From: Pseudolabrys sp.
GTDB taxonomy: Bacteria; Pseudomonadota; Alphaproteobacteria; Rhizobiales; Xanthobacteraceae
NCBI GenBank assembly: GCA_030684935.1
Contig: JAUXXH010000008.1
Span: forward strand, 28,363-92,362
DNA length: 64,000 nucleotides
Direction: 5' to 3'
Shown: positions 1 to 8,108 of the stretch, in pieces
Layout: the number at the start of each line of letters is the position of its first letter
Numbering within the stretch: the first letter of the stretch is position 1
Position numbers and translations under genes: made by a program
The notes under the pieces: model-generated
What the model saw: only the letters and a program-made list of their open reading frames with translations
What the model was told of the DNA's origin: nothing
Database searches by the model: none

Positions 1-169
1 CGCCATGCCGTTCCTGAAAGCGGCGGAGTAGCCACAGCCCCGCTCGTCTCCGCGCACCGTCTTTCGGCCGATTACGCGCCGTCAAGACTTGACCGACCTC
101 CGGCAGTATTCTCAAATCAATCTCAACGCGACCGCCTGCCAATAAGGCGGCGAGGGGAGATGCGGCGCT
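1..169 (+). promoter_or_regulatory. Leader region before the first CoA ligase
   Basis: No complete gene is visible here. The first 31 bases could be the last codons of an upstream gene ending in TAG at 29-31, but ten codons cannot be assigned. A possible sigma70-type promoter is TTGACC at 89-94 and TCAAAT at 112-117 with 17 bases between them; the -10 is a weak match. A purine-rich ribosome binding site, GAGGGGAGA, lies at 152-160 before the GTG at 170. Confidence 0.3.
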
Positions 170-2170
170 GTGGAAGAGCGCCGTCCAGGGAGGATACCGG
201 CTGTGGCGTCGAGCGCCGCCGCGAGAGCGGACACGTTTCCGAAGCTTTTGGTGCGCAACGCCCGCTTGCATGGCGCGCGGCCGTCGATGCGTCACAAGGA
301 TCTGGGCATCTGGCAGACCTGGACCTGGAGCGAGGTTCTGGAAATCGTCCGCGCCTATTCCGTTGGCCTGTCCCGGCTCGGGCTCAAGCGCGGCGAAACC
401 ATTGCCATTGTCGGCGCCAACCGGCCGAAGCTGTACTGGTCGGTGATGGCGGCGCAGGCGCTCGGCGCCATTCCGGTGCCGGTTTATGCCGACGCGGTCG
501 CCGACGAACTGGCTTATGTGATCGCGCACGCCGAAGTGCGCTTCGCCGCCGTCGAGGACCAGGAGCAGGTCGACAAGATCCTGTCGGTGGCCGAGCGGCT
601 GCCGAAGCTGGAATGGCTGGTCTACGACGAGACCCGCGGCCTGCGCGACTATGACCATACCCGGCTGAAGTCGATGGACGAGGTCATCGCCGACGGCCGC
701 AAGGCGATTGCCGCCGATTCCAAGGTGGGTGCCTGGATCGACGGCGAGATCGAGGCCGGCAAGGGCTCCGATCCCTCGATCATCCTCTATACCTCGGGCA
801 CCACGGGCACATCGAAGGGCGTGGTGCTGACCGGCGAGCGGTCGATTGCCGCCGCTACCGATACCGTTGCCTTCGACGGCCTGACCGAGACAGACGTGGC
901 GCTGGCCTATCTGCCGATCGCCTGGGTCGGCGATCACTACCTCAATTATGCGCAAGGGCTGGTGGCGGGCTTCTGCACCGCCTGCCCGGAGAGCGCCGAC
1001 ACGGTGATGACCGATCTGCGCGAGATCGGGCCGACCTTCTATTTCGCGCCGCCGCGCACGCTGGAAACGCTGCTGACGCGGGTGATGATCCGCATGGAGG
1101 ACGCCAGCCTGCTCAAGCGCAAGCTGTTCCACTATTTCATCGGCGTGGCGCGCCGCTACGGCGAGCGTATTCTCAACGGCGAGTCCGTGCCGCTGTCCGG
1201 GCGGCTGCTCTATGCGCTCGGCAACGTGCTGGTCTACGGTCCGCTCAAGAACGTGCTCGGCTTTTCGCGCGTGCGCGTCGCCTATACCGCCGGCGAGGCG
1301 ATCGGCCCGGATCTGTTCGCATTCTACCGCTCGATCGGGCTGAACCTGAAACAGCTTTACGGCCAGACCGAAGCCTTCCTCTATGTCACCGCGCAGCCGA
1401 ACGGCGCGATCTATTCCGACACCGTCGGCCCGGCCTGTCCGAATGTCGATATCCGCATCGCCGACAACGGCGAGGTTCTGTTCAGGTCGCCGGGCATGTT
1501 CTCCGGCTATTTCAAGGACGCCGCCAAGACCGCCGAGACCATGACGGCGGACGGCTATGTGATGACGGGCGACGCCGGCTATTTCGACGAGAAGACCGGC
1601 CACCTCAAGATCATCGATCGCGCCAAGGACGTCGGCAGGCTCAACGACGGCACGCTGTTCCCGCCGAAATACATCGAGAACAAGCTCAAGTTCTTCCCCA
1701 ACATCCGCGAAGCGGTGGCCTATGGCGACGGCCGCGATTTCGTCGCGGTGATGATCAATATCGATCTCACGGCTGTTGGCAGTTGGGCTGAGCGCCACAA
1801 CGTGATCTATGCGTCGTACCAGGAACTGGCCGGCCATCCGCTGGTCTACGACATGATCGAGAAGAACGTCGCCGAGGTGAACCGCAGGCTGGCGGCGGAC
1901 AAGGTGACGGCCGGCGCGCAGATCAGGCGCTTTCTGATCCTGCACAAGGAACTCGATGCCGATGACGGCGAACTCACGCGCACCCAGAAGGTGCGCCGCG
2001 GTTTCATCGCCGACCGCTACGACGCCCTGATCAAGGCGCTGTATGACGGCTCCAAGGAAGCCGACATCTCGACCGAGGTCACCTTCGAGGACGGACGCAA
2101 GGGCACCATCAGCGCGCGGGTGAAAATCCGCGACATGCAGGTCGAACCGGCACTGGGGCAGGCGGCATGA
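170..2170 (+). CDS. AMP-dependent acyl-CoA synthetase/ligase (long-chain type)
   Basis: A 666-residue ANL-superfamily adenylate-forming enzyme that would activate a carboxylic acid to its CoA thioester in the cytoplasm. Visible motifs are the AMP/ATP P-loop YTSGTTGTSKG near residues 206-216, YGQTEA near 396, and the adenylate-binding TGD near 465 followed by DRAKD. Length and the split C-terminal domain fit long-chain fatty-acid-CoA-ligase-like proteins of alphaproteobacteria. The start is GTG at 170, ten bases after a GAGGGGAGA ribosome binding site; an ATG at 160 is in a different frame. It heads a co-directional block with a Liv-type ABC transporter, so its substrate is probably the transported carboxylate or a branched/aromatic acid. 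The substrate itself cannot be read from sequence. Confidence 0.9.
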   Translation: MEERRPGRIPAVASSAAARADTFPKLLVRNARLHGARPSMRHKDLGIWQTWTWSEVLEIVRAYSVGLSRLGLKRGETIAIVGANRPKLYWSVMAAQALGAIPVPVYADAVADELAYVIAHAEVRFAAVEDQEQVDKILSVAERLPKLEWLVYDETRGLRDYDHTRLKSMDEVIADGRKAIAADSKVGAWIDGEIEAGKGSDPSIILYTSGTTGTSKGVVLTGERSIAAATDTVAFDGLTETDVALAYLPIAWVGDHYLNYAQGLVAGFCTACPESADTVMTDLREIGPTFYFAPPRTLETLLTRVMIRMEDASLLKRKLFHYFIGVARRYGERILNGESVPLSGRLLYALGNVLVYGPLKNVLGFSRVRVAYTAGEAIGPDLFAFYRSIGLNLKQLYGQTEAFLYVTAQPNGAIYSDTVGPACPNVDIRIADNGEVLFRSPGMFSGYFKDAAKTAETMTADGYVMTGDAGYFDEKTGHLKIIDRAKDVGRLNDGTLFPPKYIENKLKFFPNIREAVAYGDGRDFVAVMINIDLTAVGSWAERHNVIYASYQELAGHPLVYDMIEKNVAEVNRRLAADKVTAGAQIRRFLILHKELDADDGELTRTQKVRRGFIADRYDALIKALYDGSKEADISTEVTFEDGRKGTISARVKIRDMQVEPALGQAA

Positions 2171-2186
2171 GCAAACTCTTTCTTGT

Positions 2187-2292
2187 CCCTCCCCCGCTTG
2201 CGGGGGAGGGCAGCCGCCGAAGGCGGCGGGTGGGGGAAGAGACCCCCCCCCGATGCGCTGCGCGCATCGACCCTCCCCTTTCAGGGGAGGGA
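2187..2292. repeat. Composite palindromic repeat, CoA ligase-livG junction
   Basis: Two inverted half-elements face each other. Each half is a CCCTCCCC/GGGGAGGG hairpin, then a short GC-rich hairpin (here CGCCGAAGGCG on the left and GATGCGCTGCGCGCATC on the right), then a G-run or C-run that can pair with the other half. The element lies between the ligase stop and livG, so it will be transcribed and can fold into a large branched structure. Confidence 0.8.
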
Positions 2293-2312
2293 TAAGAAGT
2301 GGGAGCCCGCGC

Positions 2313-3113
2313 ATGAGATCCCCCAGCGGACCCGAGATCGCGGCTGGCGAGGTGCTGCTGTCGGTGGAAGACGTGTCGCTGGCGTTCGGCGGCGTCAAGG
2401 CGGTCAGCGGCATTTCCTTCGACATCCGCAAGGGCGAGATCCGCGCCATCATCGGCCCGAATGGCGCCGGCAAGACGTCGATGCTCAACATCATCAACGG
2501 TTTCTATCATCCGCAGCAGGGCCGCATCACCTTCAAGGGCGAGACGCGCTCGAAAATGCGACCGCATGACGCCGCGCGCGGCGGCATCGCCCGCACCTTC
2601 CAGAACGTGGCGCTGTTTCGCGGCATGACCGCGCTCGACAACATCATGGCCGGCCGCACGCTGAAGATGAAGCGCAATTTGTTCTGGCAGGTGCTGCGCG
2701 TCGGGCCGGCGCTGGCGGAGGAAGTCGAGAACCGCCACAAGGTCGAGGAGATCATCGACTTTCTGAAAATCCAGGACATCCGCCGCGTGCCGGTGGCGCG
2801 GCTGCCCTACGGTCTGCAGAAGCGCGTCGAACTCGGCCGCGCGCTGGCGATGGAGCCGGAGCTCTTGCTGCTCGACGAACCGATGGCCGGCATGAACCTC
2901 GAAGAGAAAGAGGACATGTCGCGCTTCGTGCTCGACGTCAACGACCACTTCGGCACCACGGTGGCGCTGATCGAGCACGACATGGGCGTGGTGATGGACC
3001 TGTCCGACCGCGTCGTGGTGCTCGACCACGGCATCAAGATCGCCGACGGCACGCCCGACGAGGTCAAGACCAACCAGGCGGTGATCGACGCCTATCTGGG
3101 AGTGGCGCATTGA
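2313..3113 (+). CDS. livG: Branched-chain amino acid/carboxylate ABC transporter ATP-binding protein LivG
   Basis: A 266-residue ABC ATPase that energises import through LivH/LivM. The Walker A motif GPNGAGKT is at about residues 48-55. The LivG-type signature reads LPYGLQKRVELGRAL (about 164-178) instead of LSGGQ, as usual in this family, and Walker B is LLLLDEP near 184-190. The C-terminal IEHDMGVVMDLSDRV is typical of LivG. The ATG at 2313 was chosen because upstream in-frame codons are repeat sequence (the palindromic element ends at 2292). It shares its operon with livH, livM, the binding protein and livF. Substrate could be a branched-chain amino acid or an aliphatic/aromatic acid, given the flanking CoA ligases. 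Confidence 0.93.
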   Translation: MRSPSGPEIAAGEVLLSVEDVSLAFGGVKAVSGISFDIRKGEIRAIIGPNGAGKTSMLNIINGFYHPQQGRITFKGETRSKMRPHDAARGGIARTFQNVALFRGMTALDNIMAGRTLKMKRNLFWQVLRVGPALAEEVENRHKVEEIIDFLKIQDIRRVPVARLPYGLQKRVELGRALAMEPELLLLDEPMAGMNLEEKEDMSRFVLDVNDHFGTTVALIEHDMGVVMDLSDRVVVLDHGIKIADGTPDEVKTNQAVIDAYLGVAH

Positions 3114-3154
3114 TGGCGAGGCCGACACTTAGCGGCGACGACCTCTCTTTCTTA

Positions 3155-3261
3155 CCCTCCCCCCTGTGGGGAGGGTCGGCGCGCACTTGCGCGCCGGGGT
3201 GGGGGTCTCTTGCTTCGGCCATCACCCCCACCCCCATCCCCTCCCCACAAGGGGGAGGGGA
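3155..3261. repeat. Composite palindromic repeat, livG-livH junction
   Basis: Same family as the repeat at 2187-2292: an ACCCTCC/GGAGGGT hairpin, a GGCGCGCAC/GCGCGCC hairpin, GGGGTGGGGGT, a spacer, then the degenerate inverted half with CCCCACCCCC and CCTCCCC/GGGGAGGGG. It fills most of the livG-livH gap and ends about 28 bases before the livH start. Confidence 0.78.
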
Positions 3262-3288
3262 GTCGCAATACGGCAAGGTCGTGCAAAC

Positions 3289-4218
3289 ATGATCGGCCTC
3301 GGCCAGTTCCTCGAAGTGCTGTTCAGCGGCTTGCTGTCCGGCGTGCTGTATTCGCTGGTGGCGCTCGGCTTCGTGCTGATCTTCAAGGCTTCGGGCGTAT
3401 TCAACTTCGCGCAGGGCGCCATGGTGCTGCTGGCCGGCCTGGCGTTGGTGCGTTCGCTCGACTTCCTGGTGGCCAACGGTTTCCCGTTCTGGAGCGCGGT
3501 GATCCTCGGCCTGCTGTTCGCCGCCATGATCATGGCCATCACCGCCTGGATGGTGCAGCGCTTTGTGCTTGGCCCGCTGATCAATCAGGACGGCCTGACG
3601 CTGTTCATGGCCACCATCGGCATCACCTTCGTGCTCGAAGGCGCGGCGCAGATGATCTTCGGCTCCGACGTCTATCCGCTGCGGCTGTTTCCGACCGACG
3701 CCTGGTTCCTGTTCGAGGGCAACTTCCCCGGCGGTCTGCTGGTCAGCAAGATCGACGTCTGGGGCGGCCTGATCGCCGCCGTGCTGGTGGCGGGGCTGGC
3801 GGTGTTCTTCCAGCGCACCAAGACCGGCCGCGCGCTGCGCGCCGTCGCCGACGATCACGCCGCGGCGCAGTCGGTCGGCATTTCGCTGAACTGGATCTGG
3901 TTCATCGTCTGGCTGGTGGCCGGCCTGGTGGCGCTGGTCGCCGCCACGGTCTGGGGCACCAAGCTCGGCGTGCAGTTTTCCATCGTCTTCCTGGCGCTGA
4001 AGGCGCTGCCGGTGCTGATCATCGGCGGCTTTACCTCGGTGCCGGGGGCGATTGTCGGCGGCCTGATCGTCGGCGCCGGCGAGAAACTGGCCGAGGCCTA
4101 TCTCGGCCCCTTCATCGGCGGCGGCATCGAATACTGGTTCGCTTACGTGCTGGCGCTGGTGGTGTTGATGGTGCGGCCGCAGGGCCTGTACGGCGAACGG
4201 ATCATTGAGCGGATTTGA
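3289..4218 (+). CDS. livH: Branched-chain ABC transporter permease LivH
   Basis: A 309-residue inner-membrane permease with about eight hydrophobic segments. It opens with a helix (LFSGLLSGVLYSLVALGFVL) and then the conserved FKASGVFNFAQGAMVLL, the LivH-type signature. A C-terminal GGFTSVPGAIVGGLIVG matches the EAA-like cytoplasmic loop that contacts the ATPases. The ATG at 3289 is preferred over in-frame codons within the repeat to its left; the ribosome binding site (AAGGTC) is weak. It pairs with LivM to form the translocation pore. Confidence 0.93.
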   Translation: MIGLGQFLEVLFSGLLSGVLYSLVALGFVLIFKASGVFNFAQGAMVLLAGLALVRSLDFLVANGFPFWSAVILGLLFAAMIMAITAWMVQRFVLGPLINQDGLTLFMATIGITFVLEGAAQMIFGSDVYPLRLFPTDAWFLFEGNFPGGLLVSKIDVWGGLIAAVLVAGLAVFFQRTKTGRALRAVADDHAAAQSVGISLNWIWFIVWLVAGLVALVAATVWGTKLGVQFSIVFLALKALPVLIIGGFTSVPGAIVGGLIVGAGEKLAEAYLGPFIGGGIEYWFAYVLALVVLMVRPQGLYGERIIERI

Positions 4219-4250
4219 GATGATGTCGGAATGGCTGAGCCAGGATTTTC

Positions 4251-4326
4251 CGTTCGTCCCCGCGGAAGCGGGGACCCAGGCTTTGCCAATTAAGAACTGG
4301 ATTCCCGCTTGCGCGGGAATGAACGG
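4251..4326. repeat. Short palindromic repeat of a second family, livH-livM junction
   Basis: Two hairpins, TCCCCGCGGAAGCGGGGA (left) and TTCCCGCTTGCGCGGGAA (right), are joined by a CCAG-rich linker reading inward as CCAGGC...CTGGAT. The composition (CGTTC-TCCCCGC...GCGGGAATGAACGG) differs from the CCCTCCCC family. It lies entirely between the livH stop and the livM start. Confidence 0.7.
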
Positions 4327-4368
4327 AGTGTGTGGCGACGCTCCGCGCGCACAGGGGGACGCGTAGCG

Positions 4369-5490
4369 ATGTTCTACCGCGAGACCGGCCAGTTCAAGAC
4401 CAGCTACGCCGCCGACATGGCGATCTTCCCGATCCGTCAGGACCGGATCGCGCTGTGGGCCGTGCTGGCCTTTGCCTTCATCGGCGTACCGCTGCTCGCC
4501 AGCTTCCAGGTCTGGCCGTTCGGCGGCGAGTATATGTTGCGCGCCATATTGATTCCGTTTTTGATCCTGTCGCTGGCGGCGATCGGGCTCAACATCCTCA
4601 CCGGCTATTGCGGACAGTTGTCGCTCGGCAGCGGCGCCTTCATGGCGATCGGCGCCTACAGCGCCTACAAGTTCTCGACCGGCGTGCACATTCCGCTGGA
4701 GATATTCTCGATCTCCATCCCGCCGCTGCCGATGCTGCCGTCCATCCTGCTGGGCGCGCTGATGTCGTGCCTGGTCGGCATCCTGTTCGGCATCCCCAGC
4801 CTGCGCATCAAGGGGCTCTATCTGGCGGTGGCCACGCTCGCCGCCCAGTTCTTTTTCGACTGGGTGTTCAGCCGGGTGAAGTGGTTCACCAATTACACGC
4901 CCTCCGGCTCGGTGGCGGCGCCGGAGCTGAACTTCTTCGGCTTCGTCGTCAATTCGCCGGTCGAACGCTATCTGCTGTGTCTGGTATTTGTGACGCTGTT
5001 CGCGCTGATGGCGAAGAACCTGGTGCGCGGCAGTATCGGCCGGCAGTGGATGGCGATCCGCGACATGGACATCGCCGCCGAGCTGATGGGGATCCGGCCG
5101 CTGTACGCCAAGCTCACCGCCTTCGCGGTGTCGTCCTTCGTGATGGGCGTCGCCGGCGCGCTGTGGGCCTTCGTCTATCTCGGCGCCTGGGAGCCGCTGG
5201 CCTTCAACATCGACCGCTCGTTCCAGATCCTGTTCATGGTCATCATCGGCGGCCTCGGCTCGATCCTCGGCTCGTTCCTCGGCGCCGCCTTCATTCTGAT
5301 CCTGCCGATCCTGCTCGATCAGGTGCCGCAAGCGCTCGGCGTGCCGCTCACCGTCGAGACCGTGTCGCACCTGGTGTTCATCGTCACCGGGGCGCTGATC
5401 TGCTGGCTGCTGATCGTCGAGCCGCACGGCTTTGCCAGGCTTTGGTCGACCGCAAAGGAGAAATTGAGGCTCTGGCCTTACCCGTATTGA
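4369..5490 (+). CDS. livM: Branched-chain ABC transporter permease LivM
   Basis: A 373-residue polytopic permease. It has the LivM hallmarks GLNILTGYCGQLSLGSGAF (residues around 72-90) and, near the C terminus, GGLGSILGSFLGAAFI, which is the cytoplasmic coupling loop. The start at ATG 4369 follows an AGGGGGA ribosome binding site; upstream in-frame codons translate the repeat and were excluded. About 20 extra N-terminal hydrophilic residues precede the first membrane helix. It works with LivH as the heterodimeric pore. Confidence 0.92.
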   Translation: MFYRETGQFKTSYAADMAIFPIRQDRIALWAVLAFAFIGVPLLASFQVWPFGGEYMLRAILIPFLILSLAAIGLNILTGYCGQLSLGSGAFMAIGAYSAYKFSTGVHIPLEIFSISIPPLPMLPSILLGALMSCLVGILFGIPSLRIKGLYLAVATLAAQFFFDWVFSRVKWFTNYTPSGSVAAPELNFFGFVVNSPVERYLLCLVFVTLFALMAKNLVRGSIGRQWMAIRDMDIAAELMGIRPLYAKLTAFAVSSFVMGVAGALWAFVYLGAWEPLAFNIDRSFQILFMVIIGGLGSILGSFLGAAFILILPILLDQVPQALGVPLTVETVSHLVFIVTGALICWLLIVEPHGFARLWSTAKEKLRLWPYPY

Positions 5491-5610
5491 GGGCATAGGC
5501 TTGTGCCTTCACGGCGCCGGTGGAAACGAAACGAGCCGCCGGGTCGACACAAGAAAAATAAAAGTTTCAAAGCGCCGGCATCAAATCCGGCCTTACAGGG
5601 AGGAAGTCGA

Positions 5611-6927
5611 ATGAGAAAGCTTACCTTGGCTCTCGCCGCTTTCGCCGTGGGTGCGACGGCGTCGACCGGGCCGGCGATGGCACAGAACGAACAATTCCTG
5701 CCGTCGCTGGTCTATCGCACCGGCCCCTATGCGCCGAACGGGATACCGTTCGCCAACGGCGTCGCCGACTACTGGACATTGATCAACGAGCGCGACGGCG
5801 GCATCAACGGCGTCAAGATCGTGTTCGAGGAATGCGAGACCGGCTACGCCACCGACAAGGGCGTCGAGTGTTACGAGCGCCTGAAGGGCAAGGGCCCGAC
5901 CGGCGCCGGCTATTTCTCGCCGCTGTCGACCGGCATCACCTTCGCGCTGACCGAGAAGGTGCCCGGCGACAAGATCCCGCTGCTGACCATGGGCTATGGC
6001 CGTTCGGAAAGCCGCAACGGCGCGGTGTTCCCGTGGAATTTCGTCGCCGTCGGCAGCTACTGGACCGCGGCCGACGTCGCCATCCAGCACATCGCCAAGG
6101 AGTTCGGCGGCTTCGACAAGCTGAAGGACAAGAAGATCAGTCTCGTCTATCACGACAGCCCCTACGGCAAGGAGCCGATCGCGGCGCTCGAGGCCCGTGC
6201 CAAGCTGCACGGCTTTACCTTCAAGGGCATTCCGGTCACCCATCCGGGCGTCGAGCAGAAGTCGCAGTGGCTGTCGATCCGCCAGGACCGGCCGGACTAC
6301 GTGCTGCTCTGGGGCTGGGGCGTGATGAACTCGACCGCGATCAAGGAAGCGGCCGCGGTCGGCTATCCGCGCGACAAGGTGATGGGCGTGTGGTGGTCGG
6401 GCGCCGAGCCTGACGTGACGCCGGCCGGCGACCAGTCCACCGGCTACAAGGCGCTGATGCTGCAGCACGGCGCCGGCAAGGCGAAGGTCCACGCCGACCT
6501 CGAGAAACACGTTATCGGCAAGGGCAAGTCGCCGACCAAGGACGACTTCGCGCAGGTTCTGTACAACCGCGGCCTTCTCAACTCGATGCTCGGCGTCGAG
6601 GCGATCCGCACCGCGATGAAGAAGTACGGCAACAAGCCGATGACCGGCGAGCAGATCCGCTGGGGCTTCGAGAACCTCAACCTCACCGCCGACCGCATCA
6701 AGGAGCTCGGCTTCGAGGGCATGGTCAGCCCGATCAAGCTCTCCTGCGAGGACCACCAGGGCGCCGACGTCGCGCGCGTCCAGCAGTGGGATGGCAAGAA
6801 CTGGAAGGTGATCTCCGAGTACTACACCGCCGACCGCAAGATCCTCGACCCGATGGTCAAGGATGCGGCGGCCAAGTACGCGGCCGAGAAGAAGATCACG
6901 CCGCGCGACTGCTCGAAGGAGAGCTGA
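5611..6927 (+). CDS. Periplasmic substrate-binding protein of the Liv-type transporter
   Basis: A 438-residue type 1 periplasmic binding protein (Peripla_BP_6/LivJ-like). An N-terminal Sec signal peptide is clear: MRKLT, a hydrophobic Ala-rich core, then AMA before QNEQF, giving predicted cleavage after about residue 24. The mature domain shows the two-lobe binding fold sequence with YGRSESRNGAVFPWNF and VYHDSPYGKEPI segments. An excellent ribosome binding site AGGGAGGAA at 5597-5605 sets the start at 5611. Its position between livM and livF makes it the specificity component. The many homologues annotated for branched-chain amino acids often bind other acids, and the two flanking CoA ligases argue for a carboxylate here (inference). 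Confidence 0.9.
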   Translation: MRKLTLALAAFAVGATASTGPAMAQNEQFLPSLVYRTGPYAPNGIPFANGVADYWTLINERDGGINGVKIVFEECETGYATDKGVECYERLKGKGPTGAGYFSPLSTGITFALTEKVPGDKIPLLTMGYGRSESRNGAVFPWNFVAVGSYWTAADVAIQHIAKEFGGFDKLKDKKISLVYHDSPYGKEPIAALEARAKLHGFTFKGIPVTHPGVEQKSQWLSIRQDRPDYVLLWGWGVMNSTAIKEAAAVGYPRDKVMGVWWSGAEPDVTPAGDQSTGYKALMLQHGAGKAKVHADLEKHVIGKGKSPTKDDFAQVLYNRGLLNSMLGVEAIRTAMKKYGNKPMTGEQIRWGFENLNLTADRIKELGFEGMVSPIKLSCEDHQGADVARVQQWDGKNWKVISEYYTADRKILDPMVKDAAAKYAAEKKITPRDCSKES

Positions 6928-6961
6928 CGCAGATGGGTCTTGCGGGACAAGCTGTCCGCTT

Positions 6962-7102
6962 ACCCTCCCCCCGCGAAGCGGTGGGGAGGGTCGGCGCTCA
7001 TCGCGTCAGCGATGGGCGTCGGGGTGGGGGGCTTTTTACGCTTGGCCATCCCCCCATCCCCGACCCCTCCCCACCACTCGCTCCGCTCGCGGGGGGAGGG
7101 GA
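6962..7102. repeat. Composite palindromic repeat, binding protein-livF junction
   Basis: Same CCCTCCCC family. The left half has ACCCTCCCC/GGGGAGGGT, GCGCTCATCGCGTCAGCGATGGGCG and GGGGTGGGGG; the inverted right half has CCCCCATCCCC, an ACTCGCTCCGCTCG hairpin and GGGGGGAGGGG. It accounts for nearly all of the 205-base gap before livF. Confidence 0.78.
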
Positions 7103-7132
7103 GGCGCTCGGCGCTATGCTCGGGTTCAATCG

Positions 7133-7963
7133 ATGAACCAATCCGTAAATACCGAAACGCCCACCTCTTTCCTCTCGGTAAACAACATCGAGGTGGTTTA
7201 CAGCCACGTCATTCTGGTGCTGAAGGGCGTGTCGCTTGACGTGCCCAAAGGCGGCATCGTCGCGCTGCTCGGGGCCAACGGCGCCGGCAAGACCACGACC
7301 CTGAAGGCGATCTCCAATCTGCTGCACGCCGAACGCGGCGAAGTCACCAAGGGCTCGATCCTGCTCAACGGCGAGGCGGTGCACAAACTGACGCCGAACG
7401 AACTGGTGACGCGCGGCTGTATCCAGGTGATGGAAGGCCGCCGCTGCTTCGCGCATCTGACGATCGAAGAGAACCTGCTGACCGGCGCCTTCACCCGGCG
7501 CGACGGCAAGGCCGCGATCGCCCGCGACCTTGAGCTGGTTTACGATTATTTCCCGCGCCTGCGCGAGCGCCGCGAGTCGACCGCCGGCTATACCTCGGGC
7601 GGCGAGCAGCAGATGTGCGCCATCGGCCGCGCGCTGATGTCGCGGCCCTCGATGATCCTGCTCGACGAACCGTCGATGGGGTTGGCGCCGCAGATCGTCG
7701 AGGAGATATTCACCATCGTGAAGGACCTCAACGAGAAGGAAGGCGTGTCGTTTCTGCTCGCCGAGCAGAACACCAACATGGCGCTGCGCTACGCGCGCTA
7801 CGGCTATATTCTGGAAAACGGCCGGGTGGTGATGGACGGCGACGCCAAATCTCTGTCGGAAAACGAGGACGTGAAGGAATTCTACCTCGGCATTTCCGAT
7901 GGCCGGCGCAAGTCGTTCCGCGACGGCAAGCATTACCGGCGCCGGAAGCGGTGGCTGGCGTGA
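7133..7963 (+). CDS. livF: Branched-chain ABC transporter ATP-binding protein LivF
   Basis: A 276-residue ABC ATPase, the second motor subunit of the Liv-type importer. Walker A GANGAGKTT lies near residues 46-54, the signature SGGEQQMCAIGRAL near 154-167, and Walker B MILLDEPSMGLAP follows. The D-loop/H-loop region reads LLAEQNTNMALR. It carries an unusual basic C-terminal tail (KSFRDGKHYRRRKRWLA) beyond the usual LivF end, as seen in LivF proteins of CoA-ligase-linked clusters. Start ATG 7133 immediately follows the repeat; no strong ribosome binding site is visible, consistent with the repeat having displaced it. Confidence 0.92.
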   Translation: MNQSVNTETPTSFLSVNNIEVVYSHVILVLKGVSLDVPKGGIVALLGANGAGKTTTLKAISNLLHAERGEVTKGSILLNGEAVHKLTPNELVTRGCIQVMEGRRCFAHLTIEENLLTGAFTRRDGKAAIARDLELVYDYFPRLRERRESTAGYTSGGEQQMCAIGRALMSRPSMILLDEPSMGLAPQIVEEIFTIVKDLNEKEGVSFLLAEQNTNMALRYARYGYILENGRVVMDGDAKSLSENEDVKEFYLGISDGRRKSFRDGKHYRRRKRWLA

Positions 7964-7971
7964 CGCTCTTC

Positions 7972-8083
7972 TCCCTCCCCCTGAAAGGGGGAGGGTCGGG
8001 GTGGGGGTCGTCAGTCGACGGGCCTTGCACTGACCCCCACCCGGCGAGCTTTGCTCGCCGACCTCCCCCTTGCAGGGGGAGGT
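7972..8083. repeat. Composite palindromic repeat, livF-second CoA ligase junction
   Basis: Same family: TCCCTCCCC/GGGGGAGGG hairpin, GGGGTGGGGGT, spacer with GTCAGTCGAC, ACCCCCACCC, CGGCGAGCTTTGCTCGCCG hairpin and ACCTCCCCCT/AGGGGGAGGT. The two halves are well preserved. The whole livF-ligase spacer is essentially repeat. Confidence 0.8.
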
Positions 8084-8108
8084 AAGAAACAACGACGGCA
8101 TTGCGCGC

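Noticed and set aside
3064..5496. An 810-codon minus-strand frame opposite livH and livM
   Set aside because: Antisense shadow of GC-rich genes: His/Asp/Arg/Gln-rich, no domain, and it runs through two intergenic repeats.
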